DNA of 6,550 nt from Marinosulfonomonas sp. (GTDB lineage: Bacteria; Pseudomonadota; Alphaproteobacteria; Rhodobacterales; Rhodobacteraceae). The stretch is from assembly GCA_015494385.1 (NCBI GenBank), contig WGBJ01000198.1, positions 1 through 6,550 of the forward strand, read 5' to 3'. Below, one piece after another: positions 1 to 5,961 of this stretch. The translations under genes and the position numbers were made by a program. The notes beneath the pieces are model-generated. The model was not told where the DNA came from, searched no databases, and saw nothing but the letters and a program-made list of their open reading frames with translations. Within the stretch, counting starts at the first letter, position 1. Every line of letters begins with the position of its first letter.

Positions 1-15
1 ACAAGGATGAGATGA

Positions 16-609
16 ATGCACGGGTTGATCAACCGTTCGCTAGAATGTTTCTTGCGCGACACTTATGGCAATACTGTCTGGCAGGACGTGGCCAGTCGCG
101 CAGATTTACCGTTCGAGCGGTTCGAGGCGATGCTCGATTATGATGACAGGCTGACCTATGCGGTGCTGTTGGCAGCCTCCGACAGTTTGTCCAAACCCCG
201 CGAAACCCTGCTCGAGGATCTGGGCACCTATCTGGTTTCCAATCCCAATAATGAATCCCTGCGCCGATTGCTGCGGTTTGGCGGGGATACCTATATCGAA
301 TTCCTGCACTCGCTGGATGATCTGAACGGGCGGGCGAAACTGGCCCTGCCGGAACTGGAACTTCCAAGGATGACACTGCATGGCGGGCGGGACGGGAATG
401 ATTTCCGGCTGGTCTGCACAGGACCACCCCGGGGGTTCGGTCGGGTCATGCGCGGGGTGCTGAGGGCCATGGCCGATGATTACGGCGCGCTGGTTTTGTT
501 GAAGGATATTGATGGCGAAGCCGGATGCGAGGAAATCGCGATCACCCTGATCCAGAGCAGCTTTTCAGGCGGGCGGGATTTCCGACTGGCCGGACCAGTG
601 GGGGTATGA
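16..609 (+). CDS. H-NOX (heme NO/oxygen binding) domain protein with atypical heme pocket
   Basis: This 197-aa protein has the length and pattern of a stand-alone bacterial H-NOX protein. It starts MHGLINRSLECFL and has the RDTYG and W22 segment typical of the family N-terminus, then ALLEDLG-like LLEDLGTYLV (65-74), LLRFGG (85-90), FLHSLDDLNGRA (96-107) and G-V-L-R-A-M-A-D-D-Y-G (147-157). Family members sense NO (or O2) through heme and control a partner enzyme. The partner here is the overlapping diguanylate cyclase gene downstream. Oddly, the proximal His expected in the LDxxH motif is Asn104 (codon AAC). The YxSxR heme-propionate clamp aligns without gaps to C134-T-G136-P-P138. Heme binding in the usual way is therefore doubtful. 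A good Shine-Dalgarno (AAGGA at 3-7) precedes ATG 16 by 8 nt. The fold call is strong; the sensed signal is unknown. Confidence 0.9.
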   Translation: MHGLINRSLECFLRDTYGNTVWQDVASRADLPFERFEAMLDYDDRLTYAVLLAASDSLSKPRETLLEDLGTYLVSNPNNESLRRLLRFGGDTYIEFLHSLDDLNGRAKLALPELELPRMTLHGGRDGNDFRLVCTGPPRGFGRVMRGVLRAMADDYGALVLLKDIDGEAGCEEIAITLIQSSFSGGRDFRLAGPVGV

Positions 610-1637
610 TGGGACAAATCTGTATTACCACGGCGGATCTGGCGCAGTTGATGCCGATGCACCTGCTGTTGTCACCGGACGGGGCAATCCGGCAATGCGG
701 GGCGACCGTTGCCAAGCTGTTTCCCGGGCGCGATTTGGCCGGACAGTTGTTCTTTGACTGCTTTACAGTGCGACGTCCCTGCAATGTCGGGGCGGTGGAT
801 GACATTCTGGCCAATCAGGGGGTAAAGCTGCATCTGGTAGTTCAAAACGGTCGCAATACGACGCTAAAGGCGGTCGCGGTGTCTGTTGACGGGGGCGACG
901 GGGTGCTTCTGGACATGTCGTTCGGAATTTCCGTTGTCGATGCGATCCGCGATTATGACCTGACCATCAGTGATTTTGCGGCGACCGATCTGGCGGTGGA
1001 AATGCTCTACCTGCTCGAGGCGAAATCGGCTGCGATGGCCGAATCCCGAAAGTTGAACACACGCTTGCAAGGGGCCAAGGTCGCGGCCGAGGAACAGGCC
1101 TTTACCGATACGCTGACGGGTTTGAAAAACCGGCGGGCGATGGAGCATGTATTAACCCGTTTTGTCGAGGCAGGCGAGACATTCGGCCTGATGCAGGTGG
1201 ATCTGGATTATTTCAAAAGGGTGAACGATACGCTGGGCCATGCGGCGGGGGATCGGGTGTTGCAGCAGGTGGCCAAAGTCCTGCTTGATGAAACCCGCAA
1301 GGAGGATCTGGTGGCGCGGATTGGCGGGGATGAATTCGTGCTTATTTTCCACCGGATGACCAATATTGATAAATTGAATGAAATTGCCGCGCGGATTATC
1401 CAGCGGCTGGAAGAGCCGATAGACTATGGCGGAAACCCCTGCCTGATTTCCGCAAGTATCGGCACGGCTGTCTCGGACGGCTATCAGCGGGCAACGGCTG
1501 ATAAAATCCTGATGAATGCCGATCTGGCGTTATATGCGTCAAAAAACAAAGGTCGGGCCTGTTTCACCGTGTTCTCCGAGGATATGTCTGCAAAAAACAT
1601 TGAGGTTGACCCGGGGGGAGGTTTTGTGTCCGGCTAA
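606..1637 (+). CDS. HNOBA-GGDEF diguanylate cyclase, partner of the H-NOX protein
   Basis: This 343-aa protein makes cyclic di-GMP from two GTP. Residues about 14-145 match the PAS-like HNOBA (heme NO binding associated) domain, ending in the characteristic LTISDFAATDLAVEMLYLLE. A helical linker (about 137-165) leads into a GGDEF domain starting at DTLTGLKNRRA (168-178). Visible catalytic features are DLDYFKRVND (199-208, metal and substrate residues) and GGDEF at 240-244. The RxxD inhibitory site is R231-K-E-D234, so product inhibition is expected. There is no transmembrane segment, so the enzyme is cytoplasmic. ATG 606 is chosen because it overlaps the upstream stop as ATGA and is preceded by a G-rich stretch; ATG 609 is possible. 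An extension to 525 would lie inside the H-NOX gene and shows no domain. In Legionella and Shewanella pairs, NO-bound H-NOX lowers cyclase activity; whether that applies here depends on the altered H-NOX pocket. Confidence 0.94.
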   Translation: MMGQICITTADLAQLMPMHLLLSPDGAIRQCGATVAKLFPGRDLAGQLFFDCFTVRRPCNVGAVDDILANQGVKLHLVVQNGRNTTLKAVAVSVDGGDGVLLDMSFGISVVDAIRDYDLTISDFAATDLAVEMLYLLEAKSAAMAESRKLNTRLQGAKVAAEEQAFTDTLTGLKNRRAMEHVLTRFVEAGETFGLMQVDLDYFKRVNDTLGHAAGDRVLQQVAKVLLDETRKEDLVARIGGDEFVLIFHRMTNIDKLNEIAARIIQRLEEPIDYGGNPCLISASIGTAVSDGYQRATADKILMNADLALYASKNKGRACFTVFSEDMSAKNIEVDPGGGFVSG

Positions 1638-1672
1638 TTCAGTAAGGGGATGGTTGCGGTGCTATGTTGAAT

Positions 1673-1690
1673 AACCCTGTCACGGGTTTG
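1673..1690 (+). terminator. possible weak terminator or operator after the cyclase gene
   Basis: A perfect 5-bp inverted repeat, AACCC (1673-1677) and GGGTT (1684-1688) with a 6-nt loop, lies 35 nt past the cyclase stop and is followed by only a short T stretch. It could end the H-NOX/cyclase transcript, but the stem is short and the T run poor. It may equally be a protein binding site. Confidence 0.25.
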
Positions 1691-1717
1691 CCATATTCGG
1701 GAAATAATGAACATATT
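1688..1717 (+). promoter_or_regulatory. candidate sigma70 promoter for the 51-aa gene
   Basis: TTGCCA (1688-1693, 5 of 6 to the -35 consensus) is followed after 18 bp by CATATT (1712-1717, 4 of 6 to the -10 consensus). This would start a transcript near 1725 with a leader of about 65 nt before ATG 1790. The same stretch carries repeated CATATT(T)CGG copies. This is by eye only; no other better promoter is visible in 1638-1789. Confidence 0.3.
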
Positions 1718-1789
1718 TCGGCCCGTTTCAGTCATTTTTAGGCCCTGAATTTTTGGCAAAACTGTTTCAACAGAGATTCGGAGGGTATT

Positions 1790-1945
1790 ATGGACTTACT
1801 GCAACAAATTACATTTGATCAGATCGGGCTTAGCTTTCTAGCGGTTTTCATTATTCGTGAAGCAATGATTTTCGGGCTGCCTGACACCATTGCCGGACCC
1901 GGCGGCTGGTTGATTGATACGGAATGTCCTGACTGCGAATATTAA
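1790..1945 (+). CDS. 51-aa acidic hydrophobic-centred small protein, function unknown
   Basis: I do not recognise this protein. It begins MDLLQQITFDQIGL and ends IDTECPDCEY. The centre (about 12-30) is strongly hydrophobic but holds Arg23-Glu24, so it could be a short membrane helix or a membrane-lying amphipathic helix. It has eight acidic residues and one basic residue (Arg23), giving a net charge near -7. A CPDC motif (Cys46, Cys49) lies next to the C-terminus and could bind metal or form a disulfide. Support for a real gene: a strong Shine-Dalgarno GGAGGG (1780-1785) 4 nt before ATG, a stem-loop beginning at the stop codon, a clean intrinsic terminator 43 nt downstream, and an isolated position with its own upstream region. 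Codons are more AT-rich than in neighbouring genes. Single-gene transcription is inferred. Confidence 0.65.
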   Translation: MDLLQQITFDQIGLSFLAVFIIREAMIFGLPDTIAGPGGWLIDTECPDCEY

Positions 1946-1970
1946 GGGTTTTTTGGTATTCCAACCCTTA
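1943..1970 (+). repeat. 8-bp perfect inverted repeat starting in the stop codon of the 51-aa gene
   Basis: TAAGGGTT (1943-1950) pairs perfectly with AACCCTTA (1963-1970). Inside the 12-nt loop, GG (1955-1956) can pair with CC (1961-1962), leaving a TTTT bulge and a TATT tetraloop. In RNA this makes a stable stem-loop whose first bases are the TAA stop codon. No T run follows, so by itself it is not a classical terminator. It may protect the 3' end or affect termination of translation. Confidence 0.6.
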
Positions 1971-1988
1971 CCATATTCCAGTGAGAAG

Positions 1989-2019
1989 AGGGCTGCCTGC
2001 AGGGCGGCCCTATATTTTT
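1989..2019 (+). terminator. Rho-independent terminator of the 51-aa gene
   Basis: AGGGCTGCC (1989-1997) pairs with GGCGGCCCT (2003-2011). This gives a 9-bp stem with one T-G wobble and a 5-nt loop, directly followed by ATATTTTT (2012-2019). It is a good intrinsic terminator for + strand transcripts. Read on the - strand it lacks a T run, so it would serve the facing HTH gene poorly. Confidence 0.8.
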
Positions 2020-2049
2020 GCGGGCTTGAAAATAGGCTGTCTGCCCCCT

Positions 2050-2253
2050 TTATGTTCCCCAGGCCGGAATACCGGCAGCAACAGCGGACATTGCCAAGGC
2101 AACGGTCGGTTTGATTTTTACATCGCGCCCCGCTTTGGCATCATTAACCCAGATCTGTGCCGAATTTCGAGCAACCCCGAGAAGCGCAACAATCTGGGAG
2201 GCTCTGCGAATGCCGGTTTCGTTCATCCAGCTTTTGAAATCTTCCGAAGTCAT
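2050..2253 (-). CDS. small Cro-like helix-turn-helix DNA-binding protein
   Basis: This 67-aa protein starts MTSEDFKSWM and carries a helix-turn-helix in its middle. ASQIVALLG (18-26) reads as the support helix, VAR as the turn, and NSAQIWVNDA (30-39) as the recognition helix. The Ala-rich tail (VALAMSAVAAGIPAWGT) resembles the end of small phage-type Cro/YdaS-like regulators. The start has a Shine-Dalgarno AAGGGAAG (complement of 2258-2265) 4 nt before ATG. The gene faces the 51-aa gene and lies 248 bp beyond the 3' end of the tRNA-Glu gene. It has no visible phage partner genes, so it may be a domesticated phage or mobile-element remnant. It may repress its own promoter, as is common in the family; its targets are unknown. 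Confidence 0.72.
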   Translation of the reverse strand: MTSEDFKSWMNETGIRRASQIVALLGVARNSAQIWVNDAKAGRDVKIKPTVALAMSAVAAGIPAWGT

Positions 2254-2501
2254 GTGGCTTCCCTTGATAATGTTTGTGTTATTCCTTCTTTCGAAGGTCG
2301 AATATTCCCATTTGCAATGACATCATCATTGTCCAACGCCGTCAAGGAGAGCGGAAACGGGAGGAAAGCGGGCTTTCTGCTCGGATTTTTGAGAAGGTTT
2401 GAGCCAGCGCAGTTCTTACACACCTGAATTAGTCAGGGCCTACCTCGTTCAGGGAGGGATTGGCGTAACAGCTTGATTTGAATTTTGGGGAAATACATCA
2501 C
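2254..2501. other. 248-bp stretch without a supported gene
   Basis: No reading frame here has both a start signal and a recognisable protein. Besides the HTH upstream region it holds two small inverted repeats. GGAAAG (2363-2368)/CTTTCT (2373-2378) has a CGGG loop and is followed at some distance by ATTTTT. CCTGA (2423-2427)/TCAGG (2433-2437) has a 5-nt loop, about 65 nt beyond the tRNA 3' end. Either could help end tRNA or read-through transcripts, but both lack the stem length of a good terminator. The stretch is more AT-rich than the flanking operons. Confidence 0.5.
2284..2307 (-). promoter_or_regulatory. inverted repeat and palindrome upstream of the HTH gene, candidate operator
   Basis: CCTTC (2284-2288) and GAAGG (2293-2297) form an inverted repeat with a 4-nt spacer, and the palindrome GAATATTC (2300-2307) follows at once. 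They lie about 30-55 bp upstream of the HTH start codon, where an autoregulatory operator would be expected. On the transcript, CCTTC-GAAA-GAAGG would form a hairpin with a GNRA-type loop. No convincing -35/-10 pair was found nearby. Confidence 0.35.
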
Positions 2502-2576
2502 TGGTAGCCCGTAGGGGAATCGAACCCCTCTTTCCAGGTTGAAAACCTGGCGTCCTAACCGATAGACGAACGGGCC
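2502..2576 (-). tRNA. tRNA-Glu (anticodon TTC)
   Basis: The complement folds into a full 75-nt cloverleaf. The acceptor is GGCCCGT/ACGGGCT, the D arm GTCT-ATCGGTTA-GGAC, the anticodon stem CCAGG/CCTGG with loop TTTTCAA (anticodon TTC, complement of 2541-2543), and the T arm AGGGG-TTCGATT-CCCCT. The discriminator is A and the CCA end is encoded (complement of 2502-2504). It reads GAA and GAG. The first acceptor pair is a G1-U72 wobble rather than a Watson-Crick pair. tRNA-Glu also supplies glutamyl-tRNA for heme synthesis in bacteria using the C5 route, though most alphaproteobacteria use the ALA synthase route instead. The gene lies 92 nt past recJ in the same direction and has its own promoter. 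Confidence 0.97.
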
Positions 2577-2594
2577 ACTTCGTGACGTGAGGCG

Positions 2595-2623
2595 TATCTA
2601 GGCAAAGTCGCGCCAAGGCGCAA
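2595..2623 (-). promoter_or_regulatory. candidate sigma70 promoter of tRNA-Glu
   Basis: On the - strand, TTGCGC (complement of 2618-2623) is followed after exactly 17 bp by TAGATA (complement of 2595-2600), which lies 18 nt before the tRNA 5' end. Spacing and position fit a tRNA promoter. The spacer and -35 overlap a perfect GCGCC-AA-GGCGC inverted repeat (2610-2621). Confidence 0.5.
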
Positions 2624-2668
2624 GAGGGTTTTTACGTTAAATGCGGATTTTATTTGCGCGGTGTCCGG

Positions 2669-4411
2669 TCAGGCGCGCATGGCGTCTTCCAGTCGCAATT
2701 GCACCCGTTGCCGACCGCCCCAGGTATTGATTTCCAGTCGTCCGGCCAGATGGAACCGCGCGCCCCCGTGATTTAGCAGGGCATCCCCCATCGGCCCGTC
2801 AAAGGCACCAAAGGAAATCGCCTCGATCCGCGTGCCCAGACCATCGCCGAACGTCACCTTCAGATGGCTGTCGCCCACCCGTTTGGCGAAATTGATTTCC
2901 ACATCGGGGAAGGCAAACCGCGGGGCAGGGGCGCCGGCACCAAACGGGCCTGCCCCGTCCAGCTGTTCAATCAGCTCGACCGTGGCAGCACCGGGCATCA
3001 GGATGCCATCCAGTTTCAGGTCCGCAGGGCCAGCCGCACCGGCCCCCTGTTTGTCCAGCAATTCGGACAGCCGCGCCATGGCCGGTTCCAACTGCTCGCG
3101 CGCCACACTCAGCCCCGCCGCCATTTTGTGTCCGCCGCCCTTTAACAACAGCCCTTCGGCCACAAGCCGCTGGATCGACGCGCCCAGATCGACGCCGGAT
3201 ATCGACCGGCCCGAGCCTTTGCCCTCGTCTCCGTCCAGCCCGATCACAATGGCGGGGCGGTTGGTGGCCTCTTTCAGGCGCGAGGCAACGATGCCAACCA
3301 CCCCCGGATGCCAGCCTTCGCCCGCTGCCCAGACCAGTGGTGCGTCCAGCCCGCGGGCCTCGGCCTGATCCATGGCGACATCGCGCACCTGTGCCTCGAC
3401 CTCGCGGCGCTCGGTGTTCAGCTGGTCCAGCCGGTCGGCCATTGCGCGGGCCTCGTTCATATCGGTGCAGGCCAGCAGGCGGGCGCCCAGATCGGCCTGT
3501 CCGATCCGCCCGCCCGCATTGATGCGTGGCCCCAGCAAAAAGCCAAGATGATAGGGGGTTGGCGCGCTGTTCATCCGCGCCACATCACTCAGGGCCACAA
3601 GGCCGATGCGCTGGCGCTGCGCCATCACTTTTAGCCCTTGACGCACCAGCGCACGGTTCACGCCGGTCAGCGGGGCCACATCGGCCACCGTTCCCAGTGC
3701 CACAAGGTCCAGCATCGCCATCAGGTCGGGGCCGGATTTGCCGGTGCTGCGCATCTGGCGGTTTACCTCGACCAGCATCAGAAACACCACTCCGGCGGCG
3801 CACAACTGGCCGTAATCGCCGCTTTCGTCCTGCCGGTTCGGGTTCACCACGGCCACGGCGGGGGGCAGGGTCTCGCCACCAAGGTGGTGATCCAGCACCA
3901 CCACATCCGCACCTTTGGCCGCCGCAATCGGTTCATGCGAAAGGGTGCCGCAATCCACACAGACGATCAGCGAATGATCCTGCGCCAGTTTTTCCATCGC
4001 GGGCACATTCGGCCCATAGCCTTCCTTGATCCGGTCGGGGATATAGAGCGTGGCATCGCGCCCCATCCGGCGCAGGTAATCCAGCAGCAGGGCGGCGGAT
4101 GTGCCGCCGTCAACATCGTAATCGGCAAAGATGGCGATCTTTTCGCCCGATTGCAGCGCCTTTAGAAAACGCGCGGCGGCAGGGCCCATATCCTTCAGGG
4201 TCAGCGGGTCGGGCAGCAGGTCTTTGAGCGTTGGCTCAAGGAAAGTTTCGGCCTGCTCGGGCGTTACCCCGCGCCGCACAAGGATGCGGCACAGCGGCAG
4301 GGGCAGGGCGGTTTGCTGGCTCATGGCTTCGGCCTGCCGGTCGTCCTCGACTGTGGGGCCAACCCAGCGCCGCCCGTTCAGCGAGGAGGAAACACCGAGG
4401 AAATCGCTCAT
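2669..4411 (-). CDS. recJ: single-stranded-DNA-specific exonuclease RecJ
   Basis: RecJ degrades single-stranded DNA 5' to 3' in recombinational repair (RecFOR route), mismatch repair and base excision repair, in the cytoplasm. The protein is 580 aa, the usual length. It shows the DHH phosphoesterase motifs in order: [13 protein letters not shown] (97-109), VDCGT (152-156), DHH at 174-176 followed by LGG, and AAGVVFLML (205-213). The DHHA1 part follows with [13 protein letters not shown] (367-379) and GGHKMAAGL (426-434). After GPFG (488-491) comes a C-terminal OB-like domain ending [10 protein letters not shown]. Metal-binding Asp and His residues are all present, so it should be active. The start codon overlaps the stop of the upstream hydrolase gene as ATGA and has only a weak ribosome site, which points to translational coupling. 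No strong terminator follows; transcripts may run toward tRNA-Glu. Confidence 0.97.
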   Translation of the reverse strand: MSDFLGVSSSLNGRRWVGPTVEDDRQAEAMSQQTALPLPLCRILVRRGVTPEQAETFLEPTLKDLLPDPLTLKDMGPAAARFLKALQSGEKIAIFADYDVDGGTSAALLLDYLRRMGRDATLYIPDRIKEGYGPNVPAMEKLAQDHSLIVCVDCGTLSHEPIAAAKGADVVVLDHHLGGETLPPAVAVVNPNRQDESGDYGQLCAAGVVFLMLVEVNRQMRSTGKSGPDLMAMLDLVALGTVADVAPLTGVNRALVRQGLKVMAQRQRIGLVALSDVARMNSAPTPYHLGFLLGPRINAGGRIGQADLGARLLACTDMNEARAMADRLDQLNTERREVEAQVRDVAMDQAEARGLDAPLVWAAGEGWHPGVVGIVASRLKEATNRPAIVIGLDGDEGKGSGRSISGVDLGASIQRLVAEGLLLKGGGHKMAAGLSVAREQLEPAMARLSELLDKQGAGAAGPADLKLDGILMPGAATVELIEQLDGAGPFGAGAPAPRFAFPDVEINFAKRVGDSHLKVTFGDGLGTRIEAISFGAFDGPMGDALLNHGGARFHLAGRLEINTWGGRQRVQLRLEDAMRA

Positions 4412-4971
4412 GCGAGGGTGCCGATGATGGTTTGTGTATCAAGGGCAGTGCAGAATTCACCATGGAGGTGCGCGACGGCAGTGTCGTGAATTTGTTCGGC
4501 GGTCATTGCGGGGGTGCCCGGTTTCCACGACGTATCGGCATTGGTGGTGAAACCCGCACAGGCATCATGGGCCAGGGTGACACCAAACCCCAGATTGGCG
4601 GCCATGCGTGTTGTGGTGGATACGCAATGCGGTGTGGTCAGCCCGCAGGTCACCACATCGGTAATAAATGCACCGTGCAGGCGCTCCTCAAGGTCGGTGC
4701 CGATAAAGGCCGAATTGACGTTTTTGTTGATCACCGGCTCGTTGTCCAGTGGCATTACCTCGGGTTTGAATTCGGCCCCCGGATCGCCATCAACCAAGGG
4801 GCTTCCGACGGTGGTGCTGAGGTGGCGGATATGGAACACCGGCCACCCTTTGGCACGCCAATGGTTCAGCAAAAGGGCGGCGTTGGCTTCGGCATCCGGA
4901 TTGTTGCGCGCGCCCCAGTACGGGCTGTCAAAGCCCGTCTGGAAGTCAATCAGGATCAGTGCCTGTGCCAT
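4408..4971 (-). CDS. cysteine hydrolase, isochorismatase family
   Basis: This 187-aa protein has the isochorismatase-like hydrolase fold. The catalytic triad is visible: Asp9 in ILIDFQTGF, Lys83 in INKNVNSAF, and nucleophile Cys116 in [21 protein letters not shown] (shown 109-129 in the protein). It is followed by the usual THAHDAC-like LAHDAC (133-138). The family cleaves C-N bonds, as in nicotinamidase, N-carbamoyl or ureido amidases and other amide hydrolases. The true isochorismatases lack the catalytic Cys, so this is better called an amidohydrolase. Substrate cannot be read from the sequence, and typical nicotinamidase metal-binding motifs are not evident. It sits between glpX (6-nt gap) and recJ (4-nt overlap), so it is co-transcribed with both. 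The ribosome site GTAGG lies in the last codons of glpX. Confidence 0.9.
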   Translation of the reverse strand: MAQALILIDFQTGFDSPYWGARNNPDAEANAALLLNHWRAKGWPVFHIRHLSTTVGSPLVDGDPGAEFKPEVMPLDNEPVINKNVNSAFIGTDLEERLHGAFITDVVTCGLTTPHCVSTTTRMAANLGFGVTLAHDACAGFTTNADTSWKPGTPAMTAEQIHDTAVAHLHGEFCTALDTQTIIGTLA

Positions 4972-4977
4972 TTTAGC

Positions 4978-5943
4978 CTACTTTGTTTTGATCCGGTATG
5001 ACATGCGCCGGACCGAGCCGGTTTTGCTGCGCATCAGGATGGTTTCGGTGGTCAGATACCCGGGTTCGCGTTTGATGCCATGCACGATGGAGCCATCTGT
5101 CACGCCGGTGGCAGCAAAGATCACGTCCTTTGTCACCAGTTCGTCGCGGGAATAGATCCGGTCCAGATCGGTGATGCCCGCCTTGGCGGCGCGGCCCCGT
5201 TCGTCATCATTGCGAAACAGCAGACGGCCATACATTTGCCCGCCCATACATTTCAGCGCGGCGGCGGCCAGCACGCCTTCGGGGGCGCCACCGGAGCCCA
5301 TGTAAATGTCGATGCCGGTGATTTCCGGCTCGGCGCAATGCATCACACCGGCCACATCGCCATCGGTGATCAGGCGGATGGCGGCGCCGGTTGTGCGCAA
5401 TTCATCAATCATATCCTCGTGACGGGGGCGTTCCAGCACGCAGACGGTGATGTCTGTCATCTCGCAGCCCTTGGCCTTGGCCAGTGCCGCAATACGTTCG
5501 GCCGGCGACATATCAAGGGTGACCACATCGGTCGGATAGCCCGGACCGATCGCCAGCTTGTCCATATAGACATCGGGCGCGTGCAGCATCGAGCCGCGCG
5601 GCCCCATCGCAATCACGGTCAGGGCGTTGGGCATGTCCTTGGCGGTTAGTGTGGTGCCTTCAAGCGGGTCCAGCGCAATGTCAACGCCCGGACCGTTGCC
5701 GGTGCCCACTTCTTCGCCGATGAACAGCATCGGGGCTTCGTCCCGCTCGCCTTCGCCGATCACGATCACGCCGTTGATGTCCAGCATGTTCAACTGGGTG
5801 CGCATGGCGTCCACAGCGGCCTGATCGGCGGCTTTTTCATCGCCGTGACCAATCAGCTTGGCCGAGGCAAGGGCGGCGGCTTCGGAAACGCGGGCCAGAC
5901 CCAGCGAAAGCATACGGTCTAGGAATTCGGATTGTTTGGTCAT
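4978..5943 (-). CDS. glpX: class II fructose-1,6-bisphosphatase GlpX
   Basis: GlpX removes the 1-phosphate of fructose 1,6-bisphosphate to give fructose 6-phosphate in gluconeogenesis; in some bacteria it also acts on sedoheptulose 1,7-bisphosphate in the Calvin cycle. The 321-aa length is normal. Metal and substrate motifs are all visible: GHGDE (32-36, Asp35), IGEGERDEAPML (62-73), LDPLEGTT (91-98, Asp92 and Glu95), LITDGDVAG (191-199) and MGSGGAPEGVLAAAA (215-229, Glu222). The protein is cytoplasmic and needs Mg2+ or Mn2+. The start is supported by AGGA 9 nt upstream and an 18-nt gap after hom. It is linked in an operon with hom upstream and the hydrolase and recJ downstream, an order I associate with Rhodobacterales. 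Confidence 0.97.
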   Translation of the reverse strand: MTKQSEFLDRMLSLGLARVSEAAALASAKLIGHGDEKAADQAAVDAMRTQLNMLDINGVIVIGEGERDEAPMLFIGEEVGTGNGPGVDIALDPLEGTTLTAKDMPNALTVIAMGPRGSMLHAPDVYMDKLAIGPGYPTDVVTLDMSPAERIAALAKAKGCEMTDITVCVLERPRHEDMIDELRTTGAAIRLITDGDVAGVMHCAEPEITGIDIYMGSGGAPEGVLAAAALKCMGGQMYGRLLFRNDDERGRAAKAGITDLDRIYSRDELVTKDVIFAATGVTDGSIVHGIKREPGYLTTETILMRSKTGSVRRMSYRIKTK

Positions 5944-5961
5944 GTGTTCGGGTCCTGTTGG

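Noticed and set aside
304..318. His98 of the H-NOX protein as a replacement proximal ligand
   Set aside because: It is six residues before the normal position, which puts it on a different face of the helix. It cannot be excluded without a model but is not the default.
525..605. Upstream extension of the cyclase reading frame to ATG 525
   Set aside because: It would overlap the H-NOX gene by 85 nt, adds no recognisable domain residues, and ATG 606 gives the common ATGA overlap.
1650..1670. Six-codon leader peptide MVAVLC
   Set aside because: The purine-rich stretch is only about 1 nt before the ATG, too close to act as a ribosome site, and no attenuator follows.
1754..1768. Sigma54-like site TGGCA-N9-TC
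   Set aside because: The nearly invariant GC of the -12 element reads TC, and the implied start would fall on the ribosome binding site.
1981..2427. 148-aa + strand open frame
   Set aside because: It runs through the terminator and antisense to the HTH gene, has no ribosome site and shows no domain pattern.
3526..5001. Long + strand open frames opposite recJ and the hydrolase
   Set aside because: They are antisense shadows of high-GC genes, rich in Arg/Pro/Gly/His, with no start signals.
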